Below are positions 12,021-23,967 of a stretch of 63,578 nucleotides of DNA, in pieces; the first letter of the stretch is position 1, and each line of letters opens with the position of its first letter. The notes below the pieces were generated by a model. It made no database searches. It was not told the origin of the DNA and worked only from the letters and a program-made list of their open reading frames with translations. The translations under genes and the position numbers were made by a program. The DNA is taken from NCBI GenBank assembly GCA_001931875.2, contig MSJH02000835.1, positions 1-63,578 of the forward strand. The letters run 5' to 3'. The stretch comes from Byssochlamys sp. IMV 00236. Lineage: Eukaryota > Ascomycota > Eurotiomycetes > Eurotiales > Thermoascaceae.

Positions 12021-15000
12021 TTTAATTATATATATATATTTTTAAATAGCTCCTAAATAAATAATTATAATAAATAAAAAAGAGAATTATAATATCTAAT
12101 AGTATAATATCTTTTTTAGCTAAATATAAAGTTAAGATATAATAACTATTCTTAATATTATTTAAAGAGTATATTATTATTAAAATAGTAATTAATATAT
12201 AAAAAAATTTAAAAATAAAAGATATTTTAGCTATTTTAAAGGAAATAAAGGCTTAGCTTTAAGCTAAATTAATTAATATATTTTTTATATAAAATAAGCA
12301 GATAATTATTAAATATTATCTTTATAAGAAAGATTATTATATTAAGAAATATTTACTCTTATTTATTGCTTAAAAGGCTTTAAGAGATAATAAAAAATAA
12401 TAATAAGAATTTCTAAAAAAAATATCTAATAATTCTTTTATTAATAATAAAAAAATAATAGAAATAATTTTAAAACTCTATAAAGAGATTTAATCTTTAA
12501 AAAATAAATAATTAAAGAATAAAAAGTAAAGAGTATATAAAATAAAAAAAACTTTAAATATTAGAATAAATTAATCTTAGTTAAGGATTTTAACTTTAAT
12601 TAATTTTAATAACTAAGTTTCTTATAAAATTACTTATCTTTTTAAAGATATAATTAATAAAAATCTATTCTAATAGTATATAGATAATAATATTAGTTTA
12701 TATATAATTAATAAGAATTATTACTTTAAAAAACTACTAATTTAAATTTAATAAAAATATATTTATATAAATAGAGAGATTCTATATTTAAAATATATAA
12801 AAATAGCTATTTTATAAAATTAAGATAGAAAGGTTTTAGACTTAAAGAATATATTACTTATATTAAACCTTAGAGTAAATCTCTTATTAACTAAAATATT
12901 TTACTAATAATTAAACCTATATAAATATTTTAATAAAAGAATAATATCTATATTAAATAAGTTAGATAATATAGTAATTTAAGGTATTATTAAATATAGA
13001 GTTTATATTATTAAAAAAATCCTTTTAAACTAAATACTTAAATTATTATATATACTTATAATATTACTATTAATTAAAAATATTTTTAATATTATAATTA
13101 CTACTTAGAAAAAAAATATTAAAAAATTTTTCTCTAAAGATTTTAAAAGCTTAAGCTTAAAGGCTTAAAAAGAGTACTAATTATAATATAAAAAAATTAA
13201 TTATTTTAAACCTAAAAAAGTTAGAAATTTATATAAGTTAATTATATTAAAAAAACTAATTAAGGTAATAATTAATTATTAATATATAACTTATATTATA
13301 ATTAATATTAGAAATAGAAGAAGTATAATAAATAAATAAAAAAATAATATTTTAAAACTTATTTATATAAATATATACGGCTAAATACTAGAATTTAAAA
13401 ATAAATATATTTATTTTTTAATAATTATAGATAATTATTTAAGGAAAATATAAATATTTCTAATAAAAGCTAAATCTAATATTATTCTTATCTTAAATAA
13501 ATAAAAGAAAGGTAAAAATAATAATAAGCCTTAAAATTCTTAATATAAGATTTAATAATATATTAAAACTTAAAAATATATTTAAAACTTAAAGAAAGAA
13601 ATTTAATATCTATTATAAACTAATAATCCCTTATATATTAATTTAAAATAGGGCTATAGAACAGATATATTAAATTATTAAAAAAAAATAAAGGCTATAT
13701 TTAAAGATTTAAACCTATTTATTAAATTATAGGTAAAGATAGCTTAAATTAATATATATATTAAAAATAGAGTATTAAATAGACCTATAATTAAAAGGGT
13801 TTAAATTACTTTAAAAAAGCCTTTACTAGAATTAAACTATTAATTAATTATTTTAAAATATAGGGATATTAAGTAATTTTATATATAAACCCAGATTTTT
13901 TACTATAAGGAATAAGGAAAAATAAGCTAATAAACTAAGGCAGAATCTATATTTTTATAAAATATATTAAAAGAATAAATAAATAATAAAGAGTTTAGGC
14001 ATTAAATATAAAAAAGATTATTAAAACTTATTAAGCTAAATTCTTTAAGAATAAACTAAAAAGAGAATTAAATCTTAAAATTTTTTAAATATTAGTATTA
14101 AACTTAGTATTAATAAAAAACTTAAAAGATTAGTTTATAACTTAATTAAATATATTATTTATTTTAATTAGATTAAATATATATAGCCCTTTAAGAGAAA
14201 AAGATTTTAATTTATTAAGATTTTATAGGTTATAACTTATAAAATTACTTAGCTAATTATAAAAGAAAAATCTTATAAAAGCTTTTCTTAAAATTAATAA
14301 TAATTTTAATATTTATAATAATCTACTTATAAACCCTTTATCTTAGCTAAATAAATAAATAATATCTTATATAGAAATCCTCTATATAATAAAATAAAAA
14401 AAGGAGAAATATAAGTTAATAAAAAATAAATAAAAGATAAAGTTCTATAAGGTAATATTTATACTAAATTTTTTAAGCTTAAGTATTAATATAGATTAAG
14501 AGAAGAATATAAAATAAATATTATATACTATAATAGCTGCTTATATAATTAAAAAATAAGTTTTAATTTTAAACTTATATTATATTATAATTAATAATTT
14601 AGTCTAGAGTAAATTATAGCAGAGTATATTTAAAGCTAAAATAAATATATTTTAAATAAATAATATTTTTAAAGTAGTTATTCTCTTATTTAAAGCTAAT
14701 ATTATTATTAGCTAATAGATACTTACTATAAAATATAATCTAAATAGCTTTTTTTAAAAGCTTAAAGTATATCTTATTACTTAAGAATTTATTTAAAAAT
14801 ATAATATTAATTTTAAATATATCTTTACTCTTACTCTTTACTATAATACTTTATAAGTCTTTTTAGCTATTATTATAATAAAAGATTATAAATATTATAC
14901 TATAAATATTAATAATACTTTTATAAAATTAATATTAAAGGAGGAAATATATATAATAGCTTTACTTAAAATAAATATTCTACTAAAAATAGTATTTAAG

Positions 15001-16183
15001 GTCTTTAAGTCTTTATATAGCTTAAAGTAAGCTATAAGGGATTAGAATTAAATTTATATTAAAATACTTTAAAAGATAAGTTTTATATAAATTAATATTA
15101 ATCTATACTTATTATAATATTTAGAAAAAGAGATTTTAATCTTAATATATATTAATAATATCTTAGTTAGTATAAAGTAAATAAAGAATATTAATTAGTT
15201 TAAGTAATAATTTAAAATAGTCTATAAAATTAAGGACTTAAAAGAGATAAAAAAAATCTTTAATATTTAAGTTATTTATAATAAGAAGAATAAAATACTA
15301 ATAATAAATTAATCTTATTATATTAAGGAACTCTTATTAAGATATAAAATAAGTAAAAAAAAGTATATTTAGTTAGTATTTTATTGAATAAATATAATTA
15401 TTTAAAGCTATTTAATCTATAAGATAAAAAAGTAAATTAAAAGGAATATTAATAGATTATTAATAGCCTTATTTACTTAATAATTTTAATAAGGCTTAAT
15501 ATTATATTTATTATTAGTAGATTAAGTTAATATTTATTAAATCTATTTAAAAAGCACTTTAAAGCCTTAAAATCTTTAATAAGATATTTTTAATTAACTA
15601 TATACTTTAGTCTTAAGTTTAATATAAATTAAGACTAATAATTTATTAAATATTTAAATTTAGATTATATAATAAATAAGACTAATTAGATATTAATCTT
15701 AGAGAATATTTTTATTCTAGCTACTTATTTAATAAGTTAATTAAGTAAGAAATAAAAGTTTATTATAACTTTAATAATAAAAGCTAAATATATAGCTATA
15801 TATTAAGCTATAAAATAATTCTAATAATTAGCCCTACTTTTAAGAGATATAAATTATAAAAACTATATTAGTTTAAATTAATATAAACCTTTAATAAAAA
15901 AAATAAGTCTTTATTATTAGATCTTTAATAAAAGTATTTAGAGATAATTAAGTATTACTCTTATTAATTAGAGATATTTATATTTATAAAAGATTAAAGT
16001 ATATTAATATTATATATTATTATATATAGGATTTATACTAAAAAAATAAGATTAATATAGAGTTTATTAGAATTAGAGATATAATAATAGATAGCTTTAT
16101 AAAGCTACTTCTTAAGATAAACTTCTTAAGATTCTTAAGATAATTAAAACTTACTAATTTAATAAGTCTAGACTAAAAAAGAA

Positions 16184-16395
16184 TATTATAAAATAGTAAT
16201 TAGAACTAGTAAGTATTATAAAGAATTATATAACTTTATTATATAATAAAAAAATAAATATCTTAAGATAGTTTATAATAAAAAAATAATAATAATATTA
16301 ATTATAGTTTTATTCTTTATACTTATTCTTCTAAATTACTCTCCTAGATTTAATAAAGATAAGTCTTACTATAATTAGATCTATTCCTTTTAATT
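16184..16395 (+). repeat. C1-A 3' LTR (212 bp)
   Basis: It is preceded by a purine run (AAAAAAGAA, the polypurine tract) and begins TATTATAAAATAG. It aligns with 10210-10422 and ends before the TSD copy TAATA (16396-16400). Confidence 0.92.
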
Positions 16396-17739
16396 TAATA
16401 TATAAATCTTATTTATATATTAATATATATTTAATTTATTTTATAGTAAAACTAGCTATTATAATTATTTTTAAAATTAATATTAATATAAATAACTTCC
16501 TTATATAAGATAATAATACCTTTAATTAGTAGGCTTTTTATACTAAAAGAAATATTAGCTTAATATAAGCTTTATATATACTTAAGACTTACTAAGGTTT
16601 ATAAATAAAATTAGGATTATATTAATAACTAAGCAGAATATATTTAAGAAGTATATTATATATTATTAATATAGCTTTAATATATATAAAATAGATTTTT
16701 AATTTACTTTAAGCTAAGTATTTTCTTATTTATAATAATATTATTTATTTTTACTCTATAGTTAAAGGCTATTATAAATTAATATATATTTAATATATAT
16801 TAAAGATAAAATATATTAGCTTTAAGATATATAGTATATATATATTAGTATAATTTTAATTATTAATATATTATATATATATAACTTATATTAGACTTAT
16901 AGTAAGCTAAGAGTTAATTATTTTCTTATATATTATAAGGTTATTTAATTAAACTTATATTTAATAGCTATTAAAGCTTAGTATATATTTAGTTTATTTT
17001 AAAGATAAGACTTATATATTGCTATTTATATTTAAAATAAATAATTTAAGAATTAGTATATATATATATATTCTCTTTTATAGTTATTATAGGCATTATT
17101 TATATTTAATATAATTTTAGCATATATATAATATTTACTTATTTAATATTTTATTATTTATTTTAATAACAGTATATAAAAATAATATTTATATTAAATT
17201 TAAGTTAAGTATAAAGTCTATTTATATTTAATATATACTTAATATTAAGTAAAAATATATTTACTATAGTAAAACCTATAGCTAAATAAGTTTATTATAA
17301 ATTAAATTACTTTATAAGTTAATAATTCTTTAAAATAAATAGTATTATAATAGTAATATTATTATACTATAAGAATATAAACTATAATATAATAGAAATA
17401 AAGAATAAAATATTATTAAGAAAAATAAATATAAATAATATAAACTTTAATATAATAAGATTTTAATATTGCTTTAATATATACTTAATAACTACCTTTA
17501 TATATATTGCCTTAATAAACTGCATAAAATAACTTTAATTCTAGCTTCTTATATATATCTTAATATTATTTTAACTTATACTTAGTATATATTATTAATA
17601 TTACTTAATATATACTATATATAGTTCTTAATAAATATAATTTATTATAATATAATAAAAAAACTTTATTATAAGTTATATAAGTTATATATATATTAAG
17701 CTTACTTAAATACTATATTAAAACTAATTTAATATTTAA
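16396..17739. repeat. Repeat R1, copy 1, right segment
   Basis: This is the continuation of R1 after C1-A, with the same dispersed motif (near 16776, 16985, 17225, 17477 and 17580). It has no second copy in the window and no coding trace that I can see. Confidence 0.6.
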
Positions 17740-17816
17740 GCTAAATCTAGATTTTTCTTAAGTAGGTTAAGCTTTTAAAATAAGCTAAGCTTATTCTTAG
17801 CTAGGCTAAGCTATAT
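17740..17816 (-). repeat. RIP-degraded inverted-repeat end related to MITE1
   Basis: Read on the minus strand from 17816, the series TATAGCTTAGCCTAGCTAAG, AAGCTTAGCTTA, TTTTAAAAGCTTAACCTAC tracks the MITE1 terminal repeat position by position once CpA/CpG changes are allowed. The outer end faces the C2-A boundary at 17817, and the interior would run left into R1. Only one end is recognisable. Confidence 0.55.
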
Positions 17817-18167
17817 TCTAATAAAATTTTTATTTTAAAGAAAGCTATTATATATATTTTCTCCTTTAATATTAACTTAATAAAGGTATTATTAATATTT
17901 ATAATATAATACTTAAGGTCTTTTATAATAATAATAGTTAAAAAAACTCTTAATATATTATAATAAAAGGTAAAAGTAAAAATATATTTAAAATTAATAT
18001 TATATTTTTAAATAAATTTATAAGTAATAAAATATACTTTAAGCTTTTAAAAAATTATTTAAATTATATTTAATAGTAAATACTTATTAGCTTATAATAA
18101 TATTAGCTTTAAATAATAAAGTAATTACCTTAAAAATATTATTAACTTAAAGTATATTAGTTTTAAG

Positions 18168-18681
18168 ATATAGCTCGGCCTAGCCGGGGACGAGCTTAGC
18201 CTACTCTAAAAGCTTATACCACCTAAGTATTTAGGATCTCGGCGTACCCTAAGAAACTTTGATTTTTCCTAGCCTATTTAGGCATAGTAGAAATATATAA
18301 AAAATATTATAAAATAATTTATATTCTAGTCTATATTATATTTTAAAATTATGATTTTAGGATTTTAATTAGGTACGCTAGGGCAAGAGTTAGTAAATTA
18401 CACATAGAAATTCGAAAATTATAAATCTTTCTTGGTTTTTTAATTCTTAAAAATCGATTTTTAGATATTTAATTTTTCCTTTTTTTATATATGAGATATA
18501 GGTTATAGCCTATATAAATATTCAATTCCGAGTGAAATATCTTTAGGTTTCGACTTTTAATAAATTTTTAAAGTTTTTAGTTTAAAAGCTTAGCTTACCT
18601 AAAAAATGGTAAAAATACTCGGGTGGGCCGAGCTTCTAGGGTAAGCTAAGCTCGCCCCCGGCTAAGCCGAGATATAGGCCC
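18168..18681. mobile_element. MITE1-A: 514-bp inverted-repeat element, little RIP damage
   Basis: Terminal inverted repeats of about 60 bp are visible: CTCGGCCTAGCCGGGGACG and GAGCTTAGCCTA on the left against CTCGGCTTAGCCGGGGGCG and GAGCTTAGCTTA reading in from the right. It interrupts C2-A; the flanking C2 sequence is continuous when the element is removed, as seen against 25690-25760. A 12-bp direct repeat TATTAGTTTTAA flanks it (18155 and 18682), a candidate TSD of a length suggesting a Mutator-like origin. There is no protein-coding frame, so it is non-autonomous. A 16-bp perfect palindrome (TAAAAATCGATTTTTA) lies at 18448-18463. Confidence 0.88.
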
Positions 18682-21600
18682 TATTAGTTTTAAACTTAAA
18701 AATATTTTTTTATAATTTATTTTATATAAAGTTATTAACTGCAATATAATATAAAGCTAAAATTAAGATTTATTCTTTAGTTATATAGGCAGCTATTATA
18801 GTATTAAATACTAATTTTATATATTTTTTTTAATCTAAGAATAGTAGGTTTAATATAAATATAGCTTTATAAAATTTAATATTTTATTTTTTTAATAGCT
18901 TATATTTTTCTCTTTTTTATTTTATTATTAAAAATATTTTTATATAAAATAGTTCTTATCTGCTTAGTTTAAATAAGGGTTTTATTAAAACCTTATATAT
19001 ATTTTAAGAATTAATAGTCTTAAGAAAAGATTTCTTAAAGTTATTAATTTTTTTTAATTATTAACTTTATTTTCCTTTTCTTTTAAAGGCTTATTAAACT
19101 TTATTATTAATTTAAATAAGATCTTATTATAATAAGATTTTCTTCTTATTAAATTTAAGATATTTAGTTAATAAATTAATTATTTTTTTAAGTTTTTTAT
19201 TAATATTATATTTAGCGCTAATTTTTAAAGAATTTTAAGATTTAAATCTCCTTTTAATTGCTTTTTAAAGAATTTAGTTTAATAAATCTTAATAATTTTT
19301 TTTATATTTAATGCTTAAATTCTTTATTACTTATTTATCCCTTTAATATATTTAATAAAAATATAGATTTTACCTTAATTTATTAATTTATTTCTTTTTA
19401 TATTTTATAGTAATAACTTTAAGTTTATATATAATATTATTTAATATCTCTATATTTTAAAATAGTTAATTAATAGCTTAACTTTAATAAAGGCTTTTTT
19501 TAAAATTATTTAAACCCTATTAACTATTAATCTATTTAATATTTTATTTTTAATATATATATTAGCCTTTATTACTTTTATCTATAATTTAATTTAAATA
19601 TTTAAATCTTTAAGTAAAGCTTTTATTTCTTTTTTAATAGTTTAATATATTTACTTAATAACTTTATTTTAAGTTAATATATATAAAACTATTAATTTAT
19701 AGTAAATGCTAATTTTTTTTCTTTAGATCTTAAAGATATTCTTAAGTTTTAATATATTATTTAATTATATATTAAGTACTTTAAGACCTATAGCTATCTT
19801 TATTTTCTTTTTTTATTAATTTAAAATAAAGGCAGTATTAGATTTAGTTTTTATTAAAAATATCTATATTTTTCTTAAGTAATTATTTATAGTTATTAAA
19901 AAATATATATATTTATTCTTAGAGTCTAGTATTTAACTATATATATTAATATAAATAAGTTTTAAAATACTTTTCTTTTATTTACTTATTATATTTTATT
20001 TATTTCTAATATTAGCTATAGTATATATTATATATTAATAGTTAATAATTACTTTAATAAGTTTTTTTAATATAATTAGTTTATATAAATTCTTAACCTT
20101 TTTAAATTTAAAATAGCTAATCTTTTTATATTATAATTAATATTCTTTTTAAGCTTTATAGCTTTAAGAGTTTTTATATTTATTAAAAATCTTACTATAG
20201 TAAGATATTATAATATTAAAAGTATAATTATTAAATAATAATATTATAAATATATATAGTAACTTTAATATTAAATTTAAGTAAACTTTTTTAATAATAT
20301 AAACTTTATATTTAGTAATTCCTTAAACTACTATATTATTTAACTTATTTAATATAAATATTAATCTAATATTAAAATATTTATATAAGTTTATTTATTA
20401 GTAAAGCTTTTTAATTAATAAAAGATTTATCTTAAGATTTAGTATAAATAATATATTCTTTAAATATATAACTTTTTTATTTTTATTTTATAAAGTAGCT
20501 ATACCTATATATTTTAAATATAGAATTTTTTTTTACTTAAATATATCTTTTTTAAATCTTAATTAATAGTTCTTTAAAATAATATATTTTATTAGTTATA
20601 TAAAAGCTAGCGCTATTATTTATATATTATTATTATAGATTTTTATTAATAATATTACTTAAGAAATAAGTAATCTTATATAAGATTTAATTATTAAAGA
20701 TAATTAAAGTTATTAATCTTAATTAAGATTTAGTAGTTTTAATATTTAAGGTTTTTTTTATTTAATAGGCTTTGGGCTTTTTATTCTATAATCTCTTATT
20801 CTTTATTAATTAAATCTCTTTATAAAATTTAGAAATTATATTTATTATTTTTTTATTTTATATAAATAAACTATTAGTAGCTTTCTTAAAAGAACTCTTT
20901 TATTATTTTTTAATATCTTTTATAACTTTTTATATAATAGATAAATATAAGTAGTTCTTAATATAATACTTTTTCTTATAAATATAGTACTTAATAAATA
21001 TTTACTTATTTTTTAAAAAAAATATAGTAGCTAATTTAGCTTTAAGTTAAGCTTTTTTTTAAAAAATAGCTAAAATATTATTTACTTTTAATTATTATTA
21101 AGTATTAATAATAGCCTTAATAATAATATATTTTTTAAGTAATACTAAAAGCAATTATTATATTTTAACTTTTAGCTTAGCTAAAAAGAATATTATCTTA
21201 TTAAATATAGTAATTTTTATTTATTTATTATAATTACCTTTAAGTATCTATAATTATTTATTTTAAAATTATTTAAAAATATATATAGGCTTAAATAAGT
21301 TAGCGTCTTTAAGTAGAAAGAGTTTTTTATATTATTTTTTAATACTTTTTATAATACTAATATACTAGTAATATTTATAAATTAATTTTAATTATTTTTA
21401 AATAAATACTTTATAATTTAATATTATATAATTATATTAGTCTTAGTAAATATTAGCTTATACTAATTTTTAAGTAATTTAATAATATTTTAGTAGTTTT
21501 TACTAAGCAGCTATTTCTTTATATAAATAAATTACTTTTTATAGTTTTCTTTTAAAAAAGTAAGAATAAGTCTTTTTTTAAATTATTTAAGTTTTTTAAG

Positions 21601-21819
21601 AATATAATAATAGTAGTAAGTCGATATTTTAATTTTTAATAAGATTTAATCTTTATTAAGTTTAATATTTAGTAGTTTAAATATTAGAGTAGTTTTATTA
21701 TAAATTCTTTTATATAAAAGTAGCTTATTATTACTATTTTAAATCTTATTAATTTAAAAGATAAAGGTTTTTTACTACTAGGTTTTTAATCTAAATTTTA
21801 TAAATTTAAGCTTATAATT

Positions 21820-22126
21820 AATTAAAAAGAATAAATCTTATTATAGTAAAATCTATTACTAATTATTATAAAAAAAAACTTAAAATTAAAAAGATTTAAT
21901 TATTATAGTAAAATAGTAAATAATAATAATATTATTTTTTAAGAGGTTTATCTTTATACTATATTATTAAGAATATTTTAATTATTCTTTTAATAATAAT
22001 ATATAACTGCTAAGCTAATTATATTTTTTAAATTTTTATTAATTTTCTTTATTATAGTAAGATATCTTAAAATAACTATTTATTACTAGCCCTTAATATG
22101 CTAGTTTTAATTATTATATTATAATA
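21820..22126 (-). repeat. C2-A 5' LTR (307 bp)
   Basis: It matches the C2-B LTR (52150-52397, 248 bp) except for about 59 extra bases at about 22028-22086. These extra bases resemble the middle of the C1 LTR (TTTTCTT...ATATCTTAAAATA). Inward of the LTR is the presumed primer-binding motif (minus strand AATTATAAGC). Confidence 0.78.
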
Positions 22127-22480
22127 TAAAATTTATTAATATTAAGAATATAGTAGTAAATAGCTTTATTAAACTGCTTTTTAAAATAAATTTTATAAGG
22201 TTTTTTAAGTAGCTAAACTTATTAATTTAATAAGTTTAAACTAAGGAAAAATATTATAATATAATAATTAAGATTAATATATCTTTATAAAAAGTTATAT
22301 AGTTTAACTATATAATTAAATAAAAGCCTCTTTAAAATCTTTTATTTAAATAAAGATAATTAATAATAATATTATTTATTTTACTATACTATATAAGTTC
22401 TTTTAATCTTTAATTATACTTTCTTATTATTAATAGCTTATTTAAATTTTTATATAAATACTTTTTATAACTTTAAGTTT
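22127..22480 (+). mobile_element. C2-D: 3' end of a plus-strand C2-type copia element
   Basis: Bases 22127-22251 match the end of copia pol just before the 3' LTR (compare 16060-16183 in C1-A). A C2-type LTR starting TATTATAATATAATAATTAAG at 22252 follows to about 22480. It abuts the C2-A 5' LTR head-on. The most likely history is insertion of C2-A into this element, with later loss of the left side. The right boundary is approximate. Confidence 0.6.
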
Positions 22481-23967
22481 ATATTCTTAGCTTAACTTAA
22501 TAAGCTAAGCTTAATTTTTTACTTAACTTAACCTAATATTAATACTAGCTTTTATTTCTAACTTAATAGTTTAATATATTTATATAAAAATTTAAAATTA
22601 TAGAAGTAAAGATTTTAAAAAAATATATAAAAAAGAAATAATCTCTAAATTACTTAAAGAATTAATTAATATTAAAATCTATTAGCTATTTATATTTAAT
22701 AACTTTATTTAAATGCTTTAATTATTTTAAGCTAAGCTAAATATTTAATTAAACTAATTTATAGTTTTTCTCCTATCTTTATTAATTTTATATAGATTAA
22801 TATAAGTAATATCTTATTAAAGCTATTATTTAGTTTATATAAATAATATAATAATAGAATTTAATAAGCTTATAACTTATCTTTTATAAGAATTATAAAA
22901 TTTAATATATTTTCTTAAGCTATAAATAATTTCTTAAAATAGAAATATTAAAATTATATAAGATTTCTTAAAAATAGTAGTATTAAATTACTCCTTAGCT
23001 TAATATTTATTATTATTAAATATTCTCTAGTATAATATTTAATATTTTAATAAATATCTTAAACTTAATTTAATTAAGTATTTTAATAAATTTATTAGCA
23101 ATTTAATCCTTAATATTAATATATATAAGTTTAAACTGCTTATTAAATATAGCTTTATATATTTAATAATACTTAATATTAATATATTTAATTTAGGCAT
23201 AAAATTAAGAGTTATAAGCTAGTTTTATAGTAGACTAACTATTTATATAAATTCTTATTAGTTTTATATTAATAAATTTAAAGTCTATAAATAAATAAAA
23301 TAGCTAAATAACTTCTTTTATAGTAATAATACTAATATTATATTTTACTTTATATATTAATAAGCTTACTATAGCTTAAAGCTTAAATACTTATATAATA
23401 AGAGTATTAATAAATATATAGATTAATTTAATTATAAATCTCTTAATATTAAGGTTTTTAATATAATTAATATTTATATATTTAAAAACCTTACTTAATT
23501 TTTAAGAGAATTATTTAAATTATTTTCTTATATAGTAATAGTATAATTAAGCGTTTTATATATATAATATATAATTTATATTATCTCTTACTTATACTTT
23601 AATAGTAAGTTAAAGCTATATCTTAATAGCTTAATTAAGGCAAATACTAAGTTAAAATATATAATTAGCATTAAATATAAAAAGAATTTAATTTATGCTT
23701 AATATCTTTTTTAAGTATATAGGTTAATATTATAATTAAGGGCTTATACTTTAGCTTAGCTAAGGCTAAGCTTAGCTTACTTTAAAAGCTTAACTTATCT
23801 TAGAGCTTATTTTTAGCTAAGTTAAGCTTAACTTATTTTATATACAGATTAAATATAAGCTTAGCATAAGCTAATTATATAATTAATATAAAATTAACTT
23901 ATTTAAGAATTAATAATAATATTTATATAATAAAACTTTTTAAAATTTATAATATATATATATAATA
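22481..23967. other. R2: unclassified AT-rich DNA
   Basis: About 1.5 kb with no gene, LTR or transposase trace that I can identify. Clusters of GCTTAGCTTA-like sequence occur near both ends (about 22485-22545 and 23745-23850) and resemble RIP-eroded MITE1 terminal repeats, so R2 could be a larger element of that family. It may also be continuous with R1 copy 2 (30876 onward), because the C1 composite between them is flanked by the same TSD, TAATA. Confidence 0.4.
23745..23800 (+). repeat. RIP-degraded MITE1-like terminal repeat
   Basis: TTAGCTTAGCTAAGGCTAAG followed by CTTAGCTTACTTTAAAAGCTT aligns with the MITE1 terminal repeat (CTCGGCTTAGCCGGGGGCGA, GCTTAGCTTACCC) after C-to-T and G-to-A change. 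A partner is not certain; a weak inverted match follows at about 23806-23850. Confidence 0.4.

Larger units (their letters stand above)
10423..16183 (+). pseudogene. C1-A gag-pol remnant (copia), interrupted by the 10950-12020 insertion
   Basis: Gag lies in about 10430-12420. A former zinc knuckle at about 12314-12352 now reads as spaced tyrosines (TAT/TAC), as expected when RIP converts TGY and CAY. Integrase should occupy the next 2 kb and is too eroded to map by eye. Reverse transcriptase is clear at about 14950-15380, with the YVDD box now YINN (15148-15159) followed by LVSIK and FK-VYKIKDL-like residues. RNase H follows at about 15580-15980, including a recognisable TEAEYMA-type block near 15775-15815. 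The same frame is preserved in C1-B. Confidence 0.88.
10210..16395 (+). mobile_element. C1-A: RIP-inactivated Ty1/copia retrotransposon with an internal insertion
   Basis: LTRs lie at 10210-10422 and 16184-16395, flanked by the TSD TAATA (10205-10209 and 16396-16400). Without the 1.07-kb insertion at 10950-12020 it would be about 5.1 kb, matching C1-B (5,190 bp). The plus-strand order gag, integrase, RT, RNase H is the copia order. It is inserted in R1. Frames are densely interrupted by RIP stops. Confidence 0.94.
17817..22126 (-). mobile_element. C2-A: 3'-truncated copia element, minus strand
   Basis: It is related to C1: from 17817 it can be aligned with C1 sequence starting near 25365. 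It holds, in minus-strand order from the right, the 5' LTR (21820-22126), gag (about 20770-21800), protease/integrase (about 18700-20770) and only the N-terminal RT. The YVDD region, RNase H and 3' LTR are missing. The left break falls next to a MITE1-like relic. MITE1-A is inserted at 18168. No TSD can be defined because of the truncation. Confidence 0.82.

Noticed and set aside
18050..18160. Many TATA-like boxes as promoters
   Set aside because: At this base composition TATAAA/TATATA occurs by chance every few dozen bases and nothing downstream is a gene.
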